Positions 53,670 to 61,133 of a stretch of DNA of 64,000 nt are shown here, piece by piece. A program made the translations under genes and the position numbers. This DNA is from Cellvibrio sp. UBA7671 (GTDB lineage Bacteria; Pseudomonadota; Gammaproteobacteria; Pseudomonadales; Cellvibrionaceae): positions 515,564 through 579,563 of the forward strand of contig DLHJ01000016.1 of the NCBI GenBank assembly GCA_002483145.1. The letters are read 5' to 3'. The notes under the pieces were generated by a model. The model had not been told where the DNA came from, did no database searches, and saw only the letters and a program-made list of their open reading frames with translations. Each line of letters opens with the position of its first letter. Positions within the stretch are counted from its first letter, which is position 1.

Positions 53670-55640
53670 ATGTTAGGAGTGTTTAACGGATGTGGATCCC
53701 GGACGATATCCAAAGGGATTGTGGTGATGGCGACGTTTATGCTGTTGTCAGCATGTGGCGGGGGCGGTGGCGGTGGAACTCCACCAGCAGCAAGTAGTTC
53801 TTCAATAGGTGCGCAACTGACGGCCAACGCCGGTCCAGATCGCACTGTCAATGCAGGTGACAGGGTTGAGCTGGATCCAGGAGTTACCTTGGTTGGTGCC
53901 AACGGATTTAGTTTGGGTAATGGTGCCTTGGAGGTAACTGGGACATCAACGGTCTCTACCGATGTTGTAAAGATTCAGTGGACTAAAATGGAAGGCGCGA
54001 GCGTTGCGCTTTCAACTAACGATACTACCTCTGGTAAGGCTTTTTTTATCGCCCCTGACGTTGGCATTGAGGCTAATGTAAAAATTGTTTATCAATTAAA
54101 AATAACCAATGCAGCGGGGAAAACTGCTGAGGACACCCTTACCATAACGGTTAACAGGCTTAATAAAAAACCTGTTGTTGATGCAGGTGCTGATATATCG
54201 AGTAATGCCGATCTACCTTTAACTCTGACGGGGGTTGCATCGGATGAAGATGGGCAGGTAGTGAAATATCAATGGAAGCAGATATCGGGGCCGACAGTAA
54301 CAATCAATAATGCATCGTCTGCAGAAGCAAATTTTGTCGCGCCGACTACTGACGTATCTGTGGCGCTGATATTTGAACTGACGGTCGAAGATAATGACGG
54401 TGCAGTCGCCAAGGATCAGATAACTGTGTCTGTAGCGGCTGGAGGTGCTCCTCGACTGGCTATTCATTTTCCAAGCGCATTTGGCATTTACGGAAAAAAC
54501 ACAATTTCTGCCTTTGGTAGCGCGAGCGCAGTAGATGGCACTCTTGCGAGCGTTACCGTTGACGCTGGCACCGGACCACTCAATGCAGTTGTTGATGCGG
54601 TTGGTAATTGGCGCCTTGAAAATATCACAGTCTCTGCTGGCGACACTTTTACGGTAACAGTGGAGGCGTTAGATAGTTTCGGGCGTAAAACCTCCCAATC
54701 TCGTACGCTCAATCAGACAGGCTTTAGCGTGGGTAGTGGAGATGACTGGGATGAAACTGTCGGTATAGGTATTGATAGTGCATTAAATAAATTGTACGTG
54801 TTGACTTCCGGCTTCCTTCTGGAGGATGTGACGCTGCTTTCCGTCGACTTGAGTAATGGCAATCGTAGTCAGCCTATATCGAGTTTTGATAAAACCTCAC
54901 AAGGATTGAATGACTCTGCGTTAACCACTATGGCTTACGATCCAATAGGTAAGATGGTGTATGCAGCGACTGCACCGGCAGTTGGAACTCCCAAAATTAT
55001 CAGTATTCACCCGGTAAACGGCACGCGTCGATTAGTGTCCGACAACACACGTGGATCAGGTGCGACCATACAGTACCCCACTTCGCTTGCGTTGGGGCGC
55101 AACTCTGATTCGCTCTATGTCGCTGATGTTAACGCAAGTCGTCTGGTTGAAGTCACTGTTGCCAACGGAAATCGGTCTACAGTTGCCGATGCTAGTTTGC
55201 AGACGGTTCCGGTTGATGCTCCCGCAACAATTGCCTACCTCCCGGGTAATTCCCAGTCCTCTGGACGTCTTTATTGGGCGCCTAACCTCGTTGGCGATAA
55301 TGTCGTTGTAGATACTTTATTAAGCGTCACCCCGAGTTCTTCATTGTTGTCTAACAGTTTTGATTTTTTTCAGGGCACTGGTATTAAAAACATGCTCAAA
55401 GGAATGGTTGTAGATTCTGCACGCAACTCAATCTATCTGGTCGATGGGAACGATGATTTATTCACGGTTGACCTAACTACCGGTTATCGCACCCGATTGG
55501 CGATTTTTACGGGATCAACACGAATCGCCTTTGATGATACCAAGGGGCTTCTTTACTTGGTTGAGGATTTAAATGGCGGCCCAGTTGTATACGTCGTAGA
55601 TCCTGTTACCGGCAATAAAATTCAGCTAAGTAATAAGTAG
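53670..55640 (+). CDS. PKD-like/beta-propeller secreted lipoprotein
   Basis: Predicted surface or periplasmic lipoprotein. The lipobox LLSAC lies near residue 28, followed by a run of seven glycines and a Ser-rich spacer. Two PKD/REJ-type Ig-like domains follow (about 50-160, TANAGPDRTVNAGDRVELDP, and about 167-257, VDAGADISSNADLPLTLTGV). The next part (about 258-350) is another beta-rich domain. The C-terminal 300 residues contain repeated blades with patterns such as NKLYVLTS, DSLYVADVNASRLVEV and NSIYLVDGNDDLFTVD, read as an NHL/SMP-30-like propeller. Function unknown; such proteins bind ligands or partners. GAGGA lies upstream of the ATG. Confidence 0.78.
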   Translation: MLGVFNGCGSRTISKGIVVMATFMLLSACGGGGGGGTPPAASSSSIGAQLTANAGPDRTVNAGDRVELDPGVTLVGANGFSLGNGALEVTGTSTVSTDVVKIQWTKMEGASVALSTNDTTSGKAFFIAPDVGIEANVKIVYQLKITNAAGKTAEDTLTITVNRLNKKPVVDAGADISSNADLPLTLTGVASDEDGQVVKYQWKQISGPTVTINNASSAEANFVAPTTDVSVALIFELTVEDNDGAVAKDQITVSVAAGGAPRLAIHFPSAFGIYGKNTISAFGSASAVDGTLASVTVDAGTGPLNAVVDAVGNWRLENITVSAGDTFTVTVEALDSFGRKTSQSRTLNQTGFSVGSGDDWDETVGIGIDSALNKLYVLTSGFLLEDVTLLSVDLSNGNRSQPISSFDKTSQGLNDSALTTMAYDPIGKMVYAATAPAVGTPKIISIHPVNGTRRLVSDNTRGSGATIQYPTSLALGRNSDSLYVADVNASRLVEVTVANGNRSTVADASLQTVPVDAPATIAYLPGNSQSSGRLYWAPNLVGDNVVVDTLLSVTPSSSLLSNSFDFFQGTGIKNMLKGMVVDSARNSIYLVDGNDDLFTVDLTTGYRTRLAIFTGSTRIAFDDTKGLLYLVEDLNGGPVVYVVDPVTGNKIQLSNK

Positions 55641-55664
55641 CGGAGAATGAATTAATGTCGTTTC

Positions 55665-55690
55665 AAAACGCCCCCCTAGGGGGCGTTTTT
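55665..55690 (+). terminator. Terminator of the lipoprotein gene
   Basis: AAAACGCCCCC-CTA-GGGGGCGTTTTT, a very stable stem followed by a T-run, separating this gene from ybeD. Confidence 0.92.
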
Positions 55691-55744
55691 TATTTGAGCT
55701 GTTAAAGCTTTATACTGGCGTTTATCTACAGCGAGTACTGATTT

Positions 55745-56017
55745 ATGTCCCAACAACAACCCCCCAAAATCGAATTCCCCTGCGAAAACTATCCCATCAA
55801 AGTATTGGGTGAAGCCGGGCCTGAATTGCATACCTACGTGGTTGAGATCATGGAGCGCCATGCGCCGGGTTTCGATCAAGAGCGCATCACTGTGCGCGAA
55901 AGCAGCAAAGGTCGGTATCACTCAGTGACTGTGTGGATCACCGCTACCGGTGTTGAACAGTTGACCGCAATCCACGAGGATTTGCGTGTTAATACCAATA
56001 TCAAGATGGTGATGTAA
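55745..56017 (+). CDS. ybeD: YbeD/DUF493 family protein
   Basis: A 90-aa ACT-like fold protein ([20 protein letters not shown], then [19 protein letters not shown]). The family regularly precedes lipB; its role is unresolved but may be regulatory for lipoate synthesis. It ends one base before the lipB start, so they are translationally coupled. Confidence 0.92.
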   Translation: MSQQQPPKIEFPCENYPIKVLGEAGPELHTYVVEIMERHAPGFDQERITVRESSKGRYHSVTVWITATGVEQLTAIHEDLRVNTNIKMVM

Positions 56018-56018
56018 A

Positions 56019-56693
56019 TTGTCGTCAGCTCGCGTTTTGGAGGTGATCAACCTCGGCCTGCAGGATTACCAAACCAGCTGGCAAGCTATGACCGACTTCA
56101 CCAACCAGCGTACGCCCGAGACCATCGACCAACTGTGGTTGGTTGAGCATCCTCCCGTCTTTACCCAAGGGCAGGCGGGCAAGGCGGAGCACTTGTTGTT
56201 CCCCGGCGATATTCCAGTAGTGCAAAGTGATCGCGGTGGGCAGGTGACTTACCACGGGCCTGGTCAGTTGGTGGCTTATCCACTTCTCGATTTGCGCCGC
56301 TTGAAGATCGGGGTGCGCGAGCTGGTGACTTCAATCGAGCAAACTATTGTCGCGACCTTAACGCATTACGGGATTGAGTCGGCGGCCAAGCCGGATGCTC
56401 CCGGCGTTTACGTCAATGGCGACAAGATCGCCTCGCTCGGGTTGCGCGTGCGCCGTGGCTGCAGTTTTCATGGCTTGGCGCTGAACGTGGCGATGGATCT
56501 TGCCCCCTTTCAGCGGATTAATCCCTGTGGTTATCAAGGCTTGGCGATGACGCAGATGAAAGACTTATTGCCCAATCCCCCCGCTCTGGAGGATGTACAA
56601 ACCCAACTTGTCGCAGAATTTGCGCGGAAATTGGGCTATGAAACCTGTACAATGCGCGCCATCGAATCTGGTCGGGAGCCGGGCAAGGGCTAG
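56019..56693 (+). CDS. lipB: Octanoyl-[ACP]:protein transferase LipB
   Basis: Transfers octanoate from ACP to lipoyl domains. It has [20 protein letters not shown], the catalytic Lys in [11 protein letters not shown] and Cys in [13 protein letters not shown]. The 224-aa length is normal. The start is TTG, one base after the ybeD stop; no ATG or GTG lies near the conserved N terminus, so initiation probably depends on coupling to ybeD, which would keep expression low. Confidence 0.95.
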   Translation: MSSARVLEVINLGLQDYQTSWQAMTDFTNQRTPETIDQLWLVEHPPVFTQGQAGKAEHLLFPGDIPVVQSDRGGQVTYHGPGQLVAYPLLDLRRLKIGVRELVTSIEQTIVATLTHYGIESAAKPDAPGVYVNGDKIASLGLRVRRGCSFHGLALNVAMDLAPFQRINPCGYQGLAMTQMKDLLPNPPALEDVQTQLVAEFARKLGYETCTMRAIESGREPGKG

Positions 56694-56818
56694 TGCGACA
56701 CGCCGTAAATCCATCCCTGGAGGCTCGGCACCACCATCCATGGTGGCGCACGGTCGCACAATCCCTTACCCGACTCCCTCTGTGCCTCCAATGAGGTCGA
56801 AAAAGCAAAGAGCTTCTT

Positions 56819-57850
56819 ATGTCTGATCTGCCACCCGTATCTACCTTCGTACCCGAACTGCAACCGGTCAAACGCACCGAGCGTTACAAGCAGGGCGAAA
56901 AACTGCGCGATGCCGACAAGGTCGAGCGCATTCCGGTAAAAGTTATCGCCAGCGACCGCGAAGAAATCCAACGTAAACCCGATTGGATTCGCGTGCGTAT
57001 TCCCGCATCGCCTGAAGTGGATCGCATTAAATCGATTTTGCGCAAAAATAAATTATCGTCCGTGTGTGAAGAAGCTAACTGCCCGAATTTGGGTGAATGT
57101 TTCAGTGGTGGCACCGCGACCTTTATGATCATGGGCGATATCTGCACCCGTCGCTGCCCCTTCTGCGATGTTGGCCACGGCAAACCCAATCCGCTCGACG
57201 AGCAGGAGCCGCGCAAACTCGCTGAAGCCATTGCCGAAATGCGTTTGAAATATGTGGTGATCACGTCAGTAGACCGCGATGACCTGCGCGACGGTGGTGC
57301 ACAACATTTTGCCGACTGTATCCGCGAAGCGCGCGAACTCAGCCCTAAATTACAAGTAGAAGTCTTGGTGCCGGATTTCCGCGGTCGCATGGAAATCGCA
57401 TTGGATATTCTTGAAAAAGAAGCGCCCGATGTATTCAACCACAATATGGAAACTGTCTCGCGTTTATATCGTCAGGCGCGTCCCGGTGCGAACTACGAAT
57501 GGTCGCTGCAATTGCTCAAGCAATACAAGGCGCGTCGCCCCGATGTATTGACCAAATCGGGTTTGATGGTTGGCCTTGGCGAAACAAAAGAAGAAATTAT
57601 CGAAGTGATGAAGCACATGCGTGAGCACGATATCGACATGCTCACCATCGGCCAATATTTGCAGCCATCCAAAGATCACTTGCCCGTAGAGCGCTACGTG
57701 CACCCCGATGAATTTGCCGAGTACACCAAACTCGCTGAAGAAATGGGTTTCAAACACGCTGCCTGTGGCCCGCTTGTTAGGTCGTCTTATCACGCTGACA
57801 AGCAGGCGCACGGCGAAGAGTTTAATATCAACAACTTCGCCAAGGCTTAA
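56819..57850 (+). CDS. lipA: Lipoyl synthase LipA
   Basis: Radical-SAM enzyme that inserts two sulfurs into octanoyl-lipoyl domains. The auxiliary cluster ligands are in [12 protein letters not shown], the SAM cluster CxxxCxxC is in [13 protein letters not shown], and the third auxiliary ligand Ser is in [11 protein letters not shown]. At 343 aa it is slightly long (E. coli 321), with extra N-terminal residues. The 125-base gap from lipB contains CCACCAT-CC-ATGGTGG, a perfect short hairpin near 56728-56743, which may affect expression. Confidence 0.97.
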   Translation: MSDLPPVSTFVPELQPVKRTERYKQGEKLRDADKVERIPVKVIASDREEIQRKPDWIRVRIPASPEVDRIKSILRKNKLSSVCEEANCPNLGECFSGGTATFMIMGDICTRRCPFCDVGHGKPNPLDEQEPRKLAEAIAEMRLKYVVITSVDRDDLRDGGAQHFADCIREARELSPKLQVEVLVPDFRGRMEIALDILEKEAPDVFNHNMETVSRLYRQARPGANYEWSLQLLKQYKARRPDVLTKSGLMVGLGETKEEIIEVMKHMREHDIDMLTIGQYLQPSKDHLPVERYVHPDEFAEYTKLAEEMGFKHAACGPLVRSSYHADKQAHGEEFNINNFAKA

Positions 57851-57872
57851 TCATTTCATCCTGCTAAAAGAA

Positions 57873-58523
57873 TCAGGGTTGCACCGCGCAACCCTTGTCC
57901 CCTTCCGGTAATTTTTCCAAACGAATATTGGTGATACTCACGGTGAATTTGCCATCAGTTGCAATGGTAAAAGGGCCGGTAATTTTGCTTAAATCAAAGT
58001 TGTCACTTTTGAAACAATTGAGCGGTAGCGGCAACGAGAACCACTCGCCCTTGGGCATTTTTTTTATCATGCCATTAATGGTGATATCCGCGCGGCAGGG
58101 GTAGCCACAATCCAGTCCAATTTTCACGTCTTTGTCTGGTTTTACATCGACACGCATATCGATTGTCAGTGAAGCTGCATCTTTAAATTTAGATAAGTCG
58201 ATGGCGTTGCCATAGAGACCGAAATTACCGACAACTTTTTTGCGCGGCGCCCAGGTAAGTTGGATGGCGTCACCAGAAGCTTTGAAGTCGATGGGGGCAA
58301 CTTTGATTTTCTCTCCGGCTGATTGGCCTTCTCGCCCTTGTATCATCGTAGACCAGTTGCTGGGGTCGCCCAGTGAAATACTACGACCGATTAATTCACC
58401 TTTAACCAGATAAAAATAATTGGGATTTAGTGTGTTTTGCGCATGGCTGTTCAGCGGTGCAATCAGGCAGATGCTGGTGATTGCGGGCAATAGTTTCAGC
58501 AGCTTGGTGATGAAGTTGTGCAT
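57873..58523 (-). CDS. Secreted protein resembling the ExoP C-terminal carbohydrate-binding domain
   Basis: 216 aa with a signal peptide (about 1-29, cut after SHAQ) and one jelly-roll-like domain. Phrases such as DAIQLTWAPRKKVVGNFGLY, DLSKFKDAASLTIDMRV, a CGYPC pair and DLSKITGPFTIATDGKFTVS resemble, from memory, the C-terminal galactose-binding-like domain of ExoP-type GH3 enzymes (Exop_C), here without a catalytic domain. Four cysteines are spaced to form disulfides. It may be a free carbohydrate-binding protein for the adjoining xylan block. It is convergent with lipA. Confidence 0.6.
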   Translation of the reverse strand: MHNFITKLLKLLPAITSICLIAPLNSHAQNTLNPNYFYLVKGELIGRSISLGDPSNWSTMIQGREGQSAGEKIKVAPIDFKASGDAIQLTWAPRKKVVGNFGLYGNAIDLSKFKDAASLTIDMRVDVKPDKDVKIGLDCGYPCRADITINGMIKKMPKGEWFSLPLPLNCFKSDNFDLSKITGPFTIATDGKFTVSITNIRLEKLPEGDKGCAVQP

Positions 58524-58641
58524 GGGGGTGATCTCGCGGGATAGTTATTATTGGGGTTTAATACACCACGAATAAAATGATTAATGGCGCGCAAACAATA
58601 TTCACTCAAGCCAGATAAAAGTCAATTTCCCTATGAAAATA

Positions 58642-58676
58642 AAAGCCCCCGAGAGCTGTGCGCTGACCGGGGCTTT
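58642..58676. terminator. Terminator between the GH43 gene and the ExoP-C-like gene
   Basis: AAAGCCCCCG (58642-58651) pairs with CCGGGGCTTT (58667-58676), with one extra base in the left arm, and T-runs flank it in both directions. Its position 29 bases beyond the GH43 stop indicates that it ends the minus-strand GH115-ManD-GH43 run. Confidence 0.8.
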
Positions 58677-58704
58677 TTTAATTTTACCGTTATTACATGC
58701 AGGT

Positions 58705-59835
58705 CTAGTCGAGGTAAGTGTCAATGGTGTTGATTGTGCCATCGTCATTGTGCGTTAGTTCTGTCACTTTCACATTGCGCAAATGGGTTTGACCGCCAGA
58801 GAGTTGTGAGTCGTGGTAGAACAAATACCACTTGTCGTTGTGTTGCACTATGGAGTGGTGGTTGGTCCAGCCGAATACGGGGGTGAGCACTATGCCTTTG
58901 TGGGTGTAGGGGCCGTAGAGGTTGTCGGCAATGGCGTAGGCGATAAAGTGGGTGTCGCCGGTGGAGTAGGACAAATAATATTTGCCGTTGAATTTGTGAA
59001 CCCAGGCGCCTTCAAAAAAGCGGCGATTGGTGTCGGTGCCGAGCAGGGGGACGCCAGCGCCATCGAGGATTTGAATATCCTTGGGTGGCTCTGAGAATTG
59101 CAACATGTCATCGCTCAACTTGGCGATTTTAGGGCTGAGTGCCGGCTCATTGCTGGCGGGGTATTTGTCTTCAGCGACGTAACTGCCGCTCGCCCAGCGC
59201 TGCAATTGTCCGCCCCAGATGCCGCCGAAAACCATGTAGTGAGCGCCGTCGTCATCTTTAAATACAGTTGGGTCGATACTAAAGCTGCCTTTGATAGGTT
59301 CTGGTTCTGCTTTGAACGGGCCGGTGGGTGAATCGCTGGTGGCGACACCCATTTGGAATATTCCTTCTTTGTTTTTCGCCGGGAAATACAAAAAGAATTT
59401 ACCGTCTTTTTCTGCTGCGTCGGGTGCCCAGAGTTGGCGGCTGGCCCAGGGTACGTCTTTTAGATTCAGCGCTTCGCCGTGGTCGATAGTTGCGCCTGTG
59501 GCCGGATCATAGGACAGCACGCGATAGTCTTTCATATCGAATTTATCGCCCTCGCCATCGGTGGTGACACCGGTTTCAATATCATGCGATGGATAAATAT
59601 AAATTTTGCCGTTGAACACGCGCGCTGATGGGTCGGCCGTGTAGATGTCGGTGACCAGCGGCTGGCTGATAAATAACGCTGGGTCAGCCGGTGTAGGCGC
59701 AGGCGCAGCTGCGATTGAGCTTGCGGCTGTCGATGTTGCTGCGGTATCGGCCGGAGCGGATTTGTCCTGGCAGCCTGCGATTAGCAGGCTGCCAGCGATA
59801 ACACTGGCGGTCAGGAATTGGTGTTGGTTTGTCAT
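58705..59835 (-). CDS. GH43-family arabinofuranosidase/xylosidase lipoprotein
   Basis: Predicted outer-membrane-anchored glycoside hydrolase with lipobox LLIAGC (Cys about residue 22) and an Ala/Ser/Pro-rich spacer. The five-bladed propeller has the base Asp in YTADPSARVFNGKIYIYPS, the pKa-tuning Asp in SIDPTVFKDDDG and the acid Glu region in FFEGAWVHKFNGKYYLSYS. At 376 aa it is a single-domain enzyme. Its place after GH115 and ManD suggests removal of arabinose or xylose from glucuronoxylan fragments; specificity cannot be read from sequence. Confidence 0.88.
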   Translation of the reverse strand: MTNQHQFLTASVIAGSLLIAGCQDKSAPADTAATSTAASSIAAAPAPTPADPALFISQPLVTDIYTADPSARVFNGKIYIYPSHDIETGVTTDGEGDKFDMKDYRVLSYDPATGATIDHGEALNLKDVPWASRQLWAPDAAEKDGKFFLYFPAKNKEGIFQMGVATSDSPTGPFKAEPEPIKGSFSIDPTVFKDDDGAHYMVFGGIWGGQLQRWASGSYVAEDKYPASNEPALSPKIAKLSDDMLQFSEPPKDIQILDGAGVPLLGTDTNRRFFEGAWVHKFNGKYYLSYSTGDTHFIAYAIADNLYGPYTHKGIVLTPVFGWTNHHSIVQHNDKWYLFYHDSQLSGGQTHLRNVKVTELTHNDDGTINTIDTYLD

Positions 59836-59886
59836 AGTTATTGTCTCGTTATGGGTTGTGTCGTTGTTATCTTGCCAACCCGGATC

Positions 59887-61095
59887 TTACCAGTGCCAGA
59901 GGGTTCCGTCTTCCAACCGATTCACAGGCAGGCACGCACGCTTGTAGGGATATTTCGCGGCGAGTTTTTCATCGATGTCTACACCGTGACCGGGTGTGTC
60001 ACCCGGTGTAAAAAAGCCGCGCTCGAATTGATAGGCGTGTGGGAAAACTTCATCCATTTGCGCGCTGTGCGCCATATGTTCCTGAATACCAAAGTTGGGG
60101 ACCCAATAATCAAAATGCAGTGCGGCGCCCATGCATACAGGCGATAAATCCGTTGCGCCGTGGAAGCCGGTGCGCACATGAAACAGGCTGGCAAAATCGG
60201 CGATGCGTCGCACGTGGCTAATACCGCCAGCGTGAACAATCGTGGTGCGGATGTAATCAATCAGTTGGTTCTGAATAAGTTCGCGGCAGTCGTGAATTGA
60301 ATTAAATACTTCGCCCACCGCGAGGGGCGTAGTGGTGTGCTGGCGAATTAATTTAAACGATTCCTGATTTTCTGCAGGTACTGCATCTTCCATCCAGAAC
60401 AGGCGATAGGGTTCCAAATCTTTACCCAAGCGCGCGGCTTCAATCGGTGTTAAGCGATGATGCACATCGTGCAGCAGATGAATCTCGCTGCCAAATTCTT
60501 TGCGCACTTGTGCAAATACTTCGGGGATAAAATTCAAATATTTTTCGGTTGACCAAACTTCTGTGGACGGCAAATCCGAATCCGCAGGCTCATAACTTTT
60601 TTCGCTTTTGGCAACGCCGTAGGTTTTTTCGATGCCCGGAATACCGCACTGTACGCGAATCGCTTGATAGCCTTTTTCTTTCGCTTTGCGCACCGCATCC
60701 AACGTGGAATCCAGATCTTTGCCGTTGGCGTGGGTGTAAGTCAGGATGCGCTCGCGGCTTTTTCCGCCGAGCAATTGATAGAGTGGCATATTCGCCAGTT
60801 TGGCTTTAATGTCCCAGAGTGCTACATCAATTGCTGCAAGTGCCGTCATGCCCACTGGCCCGCGACGCCAATAGGCGCCGCGATAAAAAAATTGCCAGAT
60901 GTCTTCAATTTGTTGCGGGTCGCGACCAATAAGCGCGGGGATTAAATAATCCTCCAGATAAGAGACCACACTTTTTTCGCGGCCGTTGAGAGTCGCATCG
61001 CCGATGCCATAAATTCCTTGATCAGTAGTAATCTTGAGTGTGACAAAATTTCTGCCGGGGCAGGTGACAATCACTTTCGCATCAACAATTTTCAT
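59887..61095 (-). CDS. manD: D-mannonate dehydratase, ManD/RspA enolase superfamily
   Basis: Converts D-mannonate to 2-keto-3-deoxygluconate. At 402 aa it matches the ManD length. Metal ligands are visible as Asp in [11 protein letters not shown], Glu in [12 protein letters not shown] and Glu in LAVGEVFNS. The Arg and Tyr of the first active-site loop are present ([16 protein letters not shown]). The late [12 protein letters not shown] and NFGIQEHM supply His and Glu. It lies about 40 bases after the GH115 gene and links released glucuronic acid to central metabolism; the preceding isomerase and oxidoreductase are not in the window. Low-activity members also exist in this family. Confidence 0.9.
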   Translation of the reverse strand: MKIVDAKVIVTCPGRNFVTLKITTDQGIYGIGDATLNGREKSVVSYLEDYLIPALIGRDPQQIEDIWQFFYRGAYWRRGPVGMTALAAIDVALWDIKAKLANMPLYQLLGGKSRERILTYTHANGKDLDSTLDAVRKAKEKGYQAIRVQCGIPGIEKTYGVAKSEKSYEPADSDLPSTEVWSTEKYLNFIPEVFAQVRKEFGSEIHLLHDVHHRLTPIEAARLGKDLEPYRLFWMEDAVPAENQESFKLIRQHTTTPLAVGEVFNSIHDCRELIQNQLIDYIRTTIVHAGGISHVRRIADFASLFHVRTGFHGATDLSPVCMGAALHFDYWVPNFGIQEHMAHSAQMDEVFPHAYQFERGFFTPGDTPGHGVDIDEKLAAKYPYKRACLPVNRLEDGTLWHW

Positions 61096-61133
61096 TCAAC
61101 GGCATCTCTACTGCTGGTGGTTATTAAAAAGTT

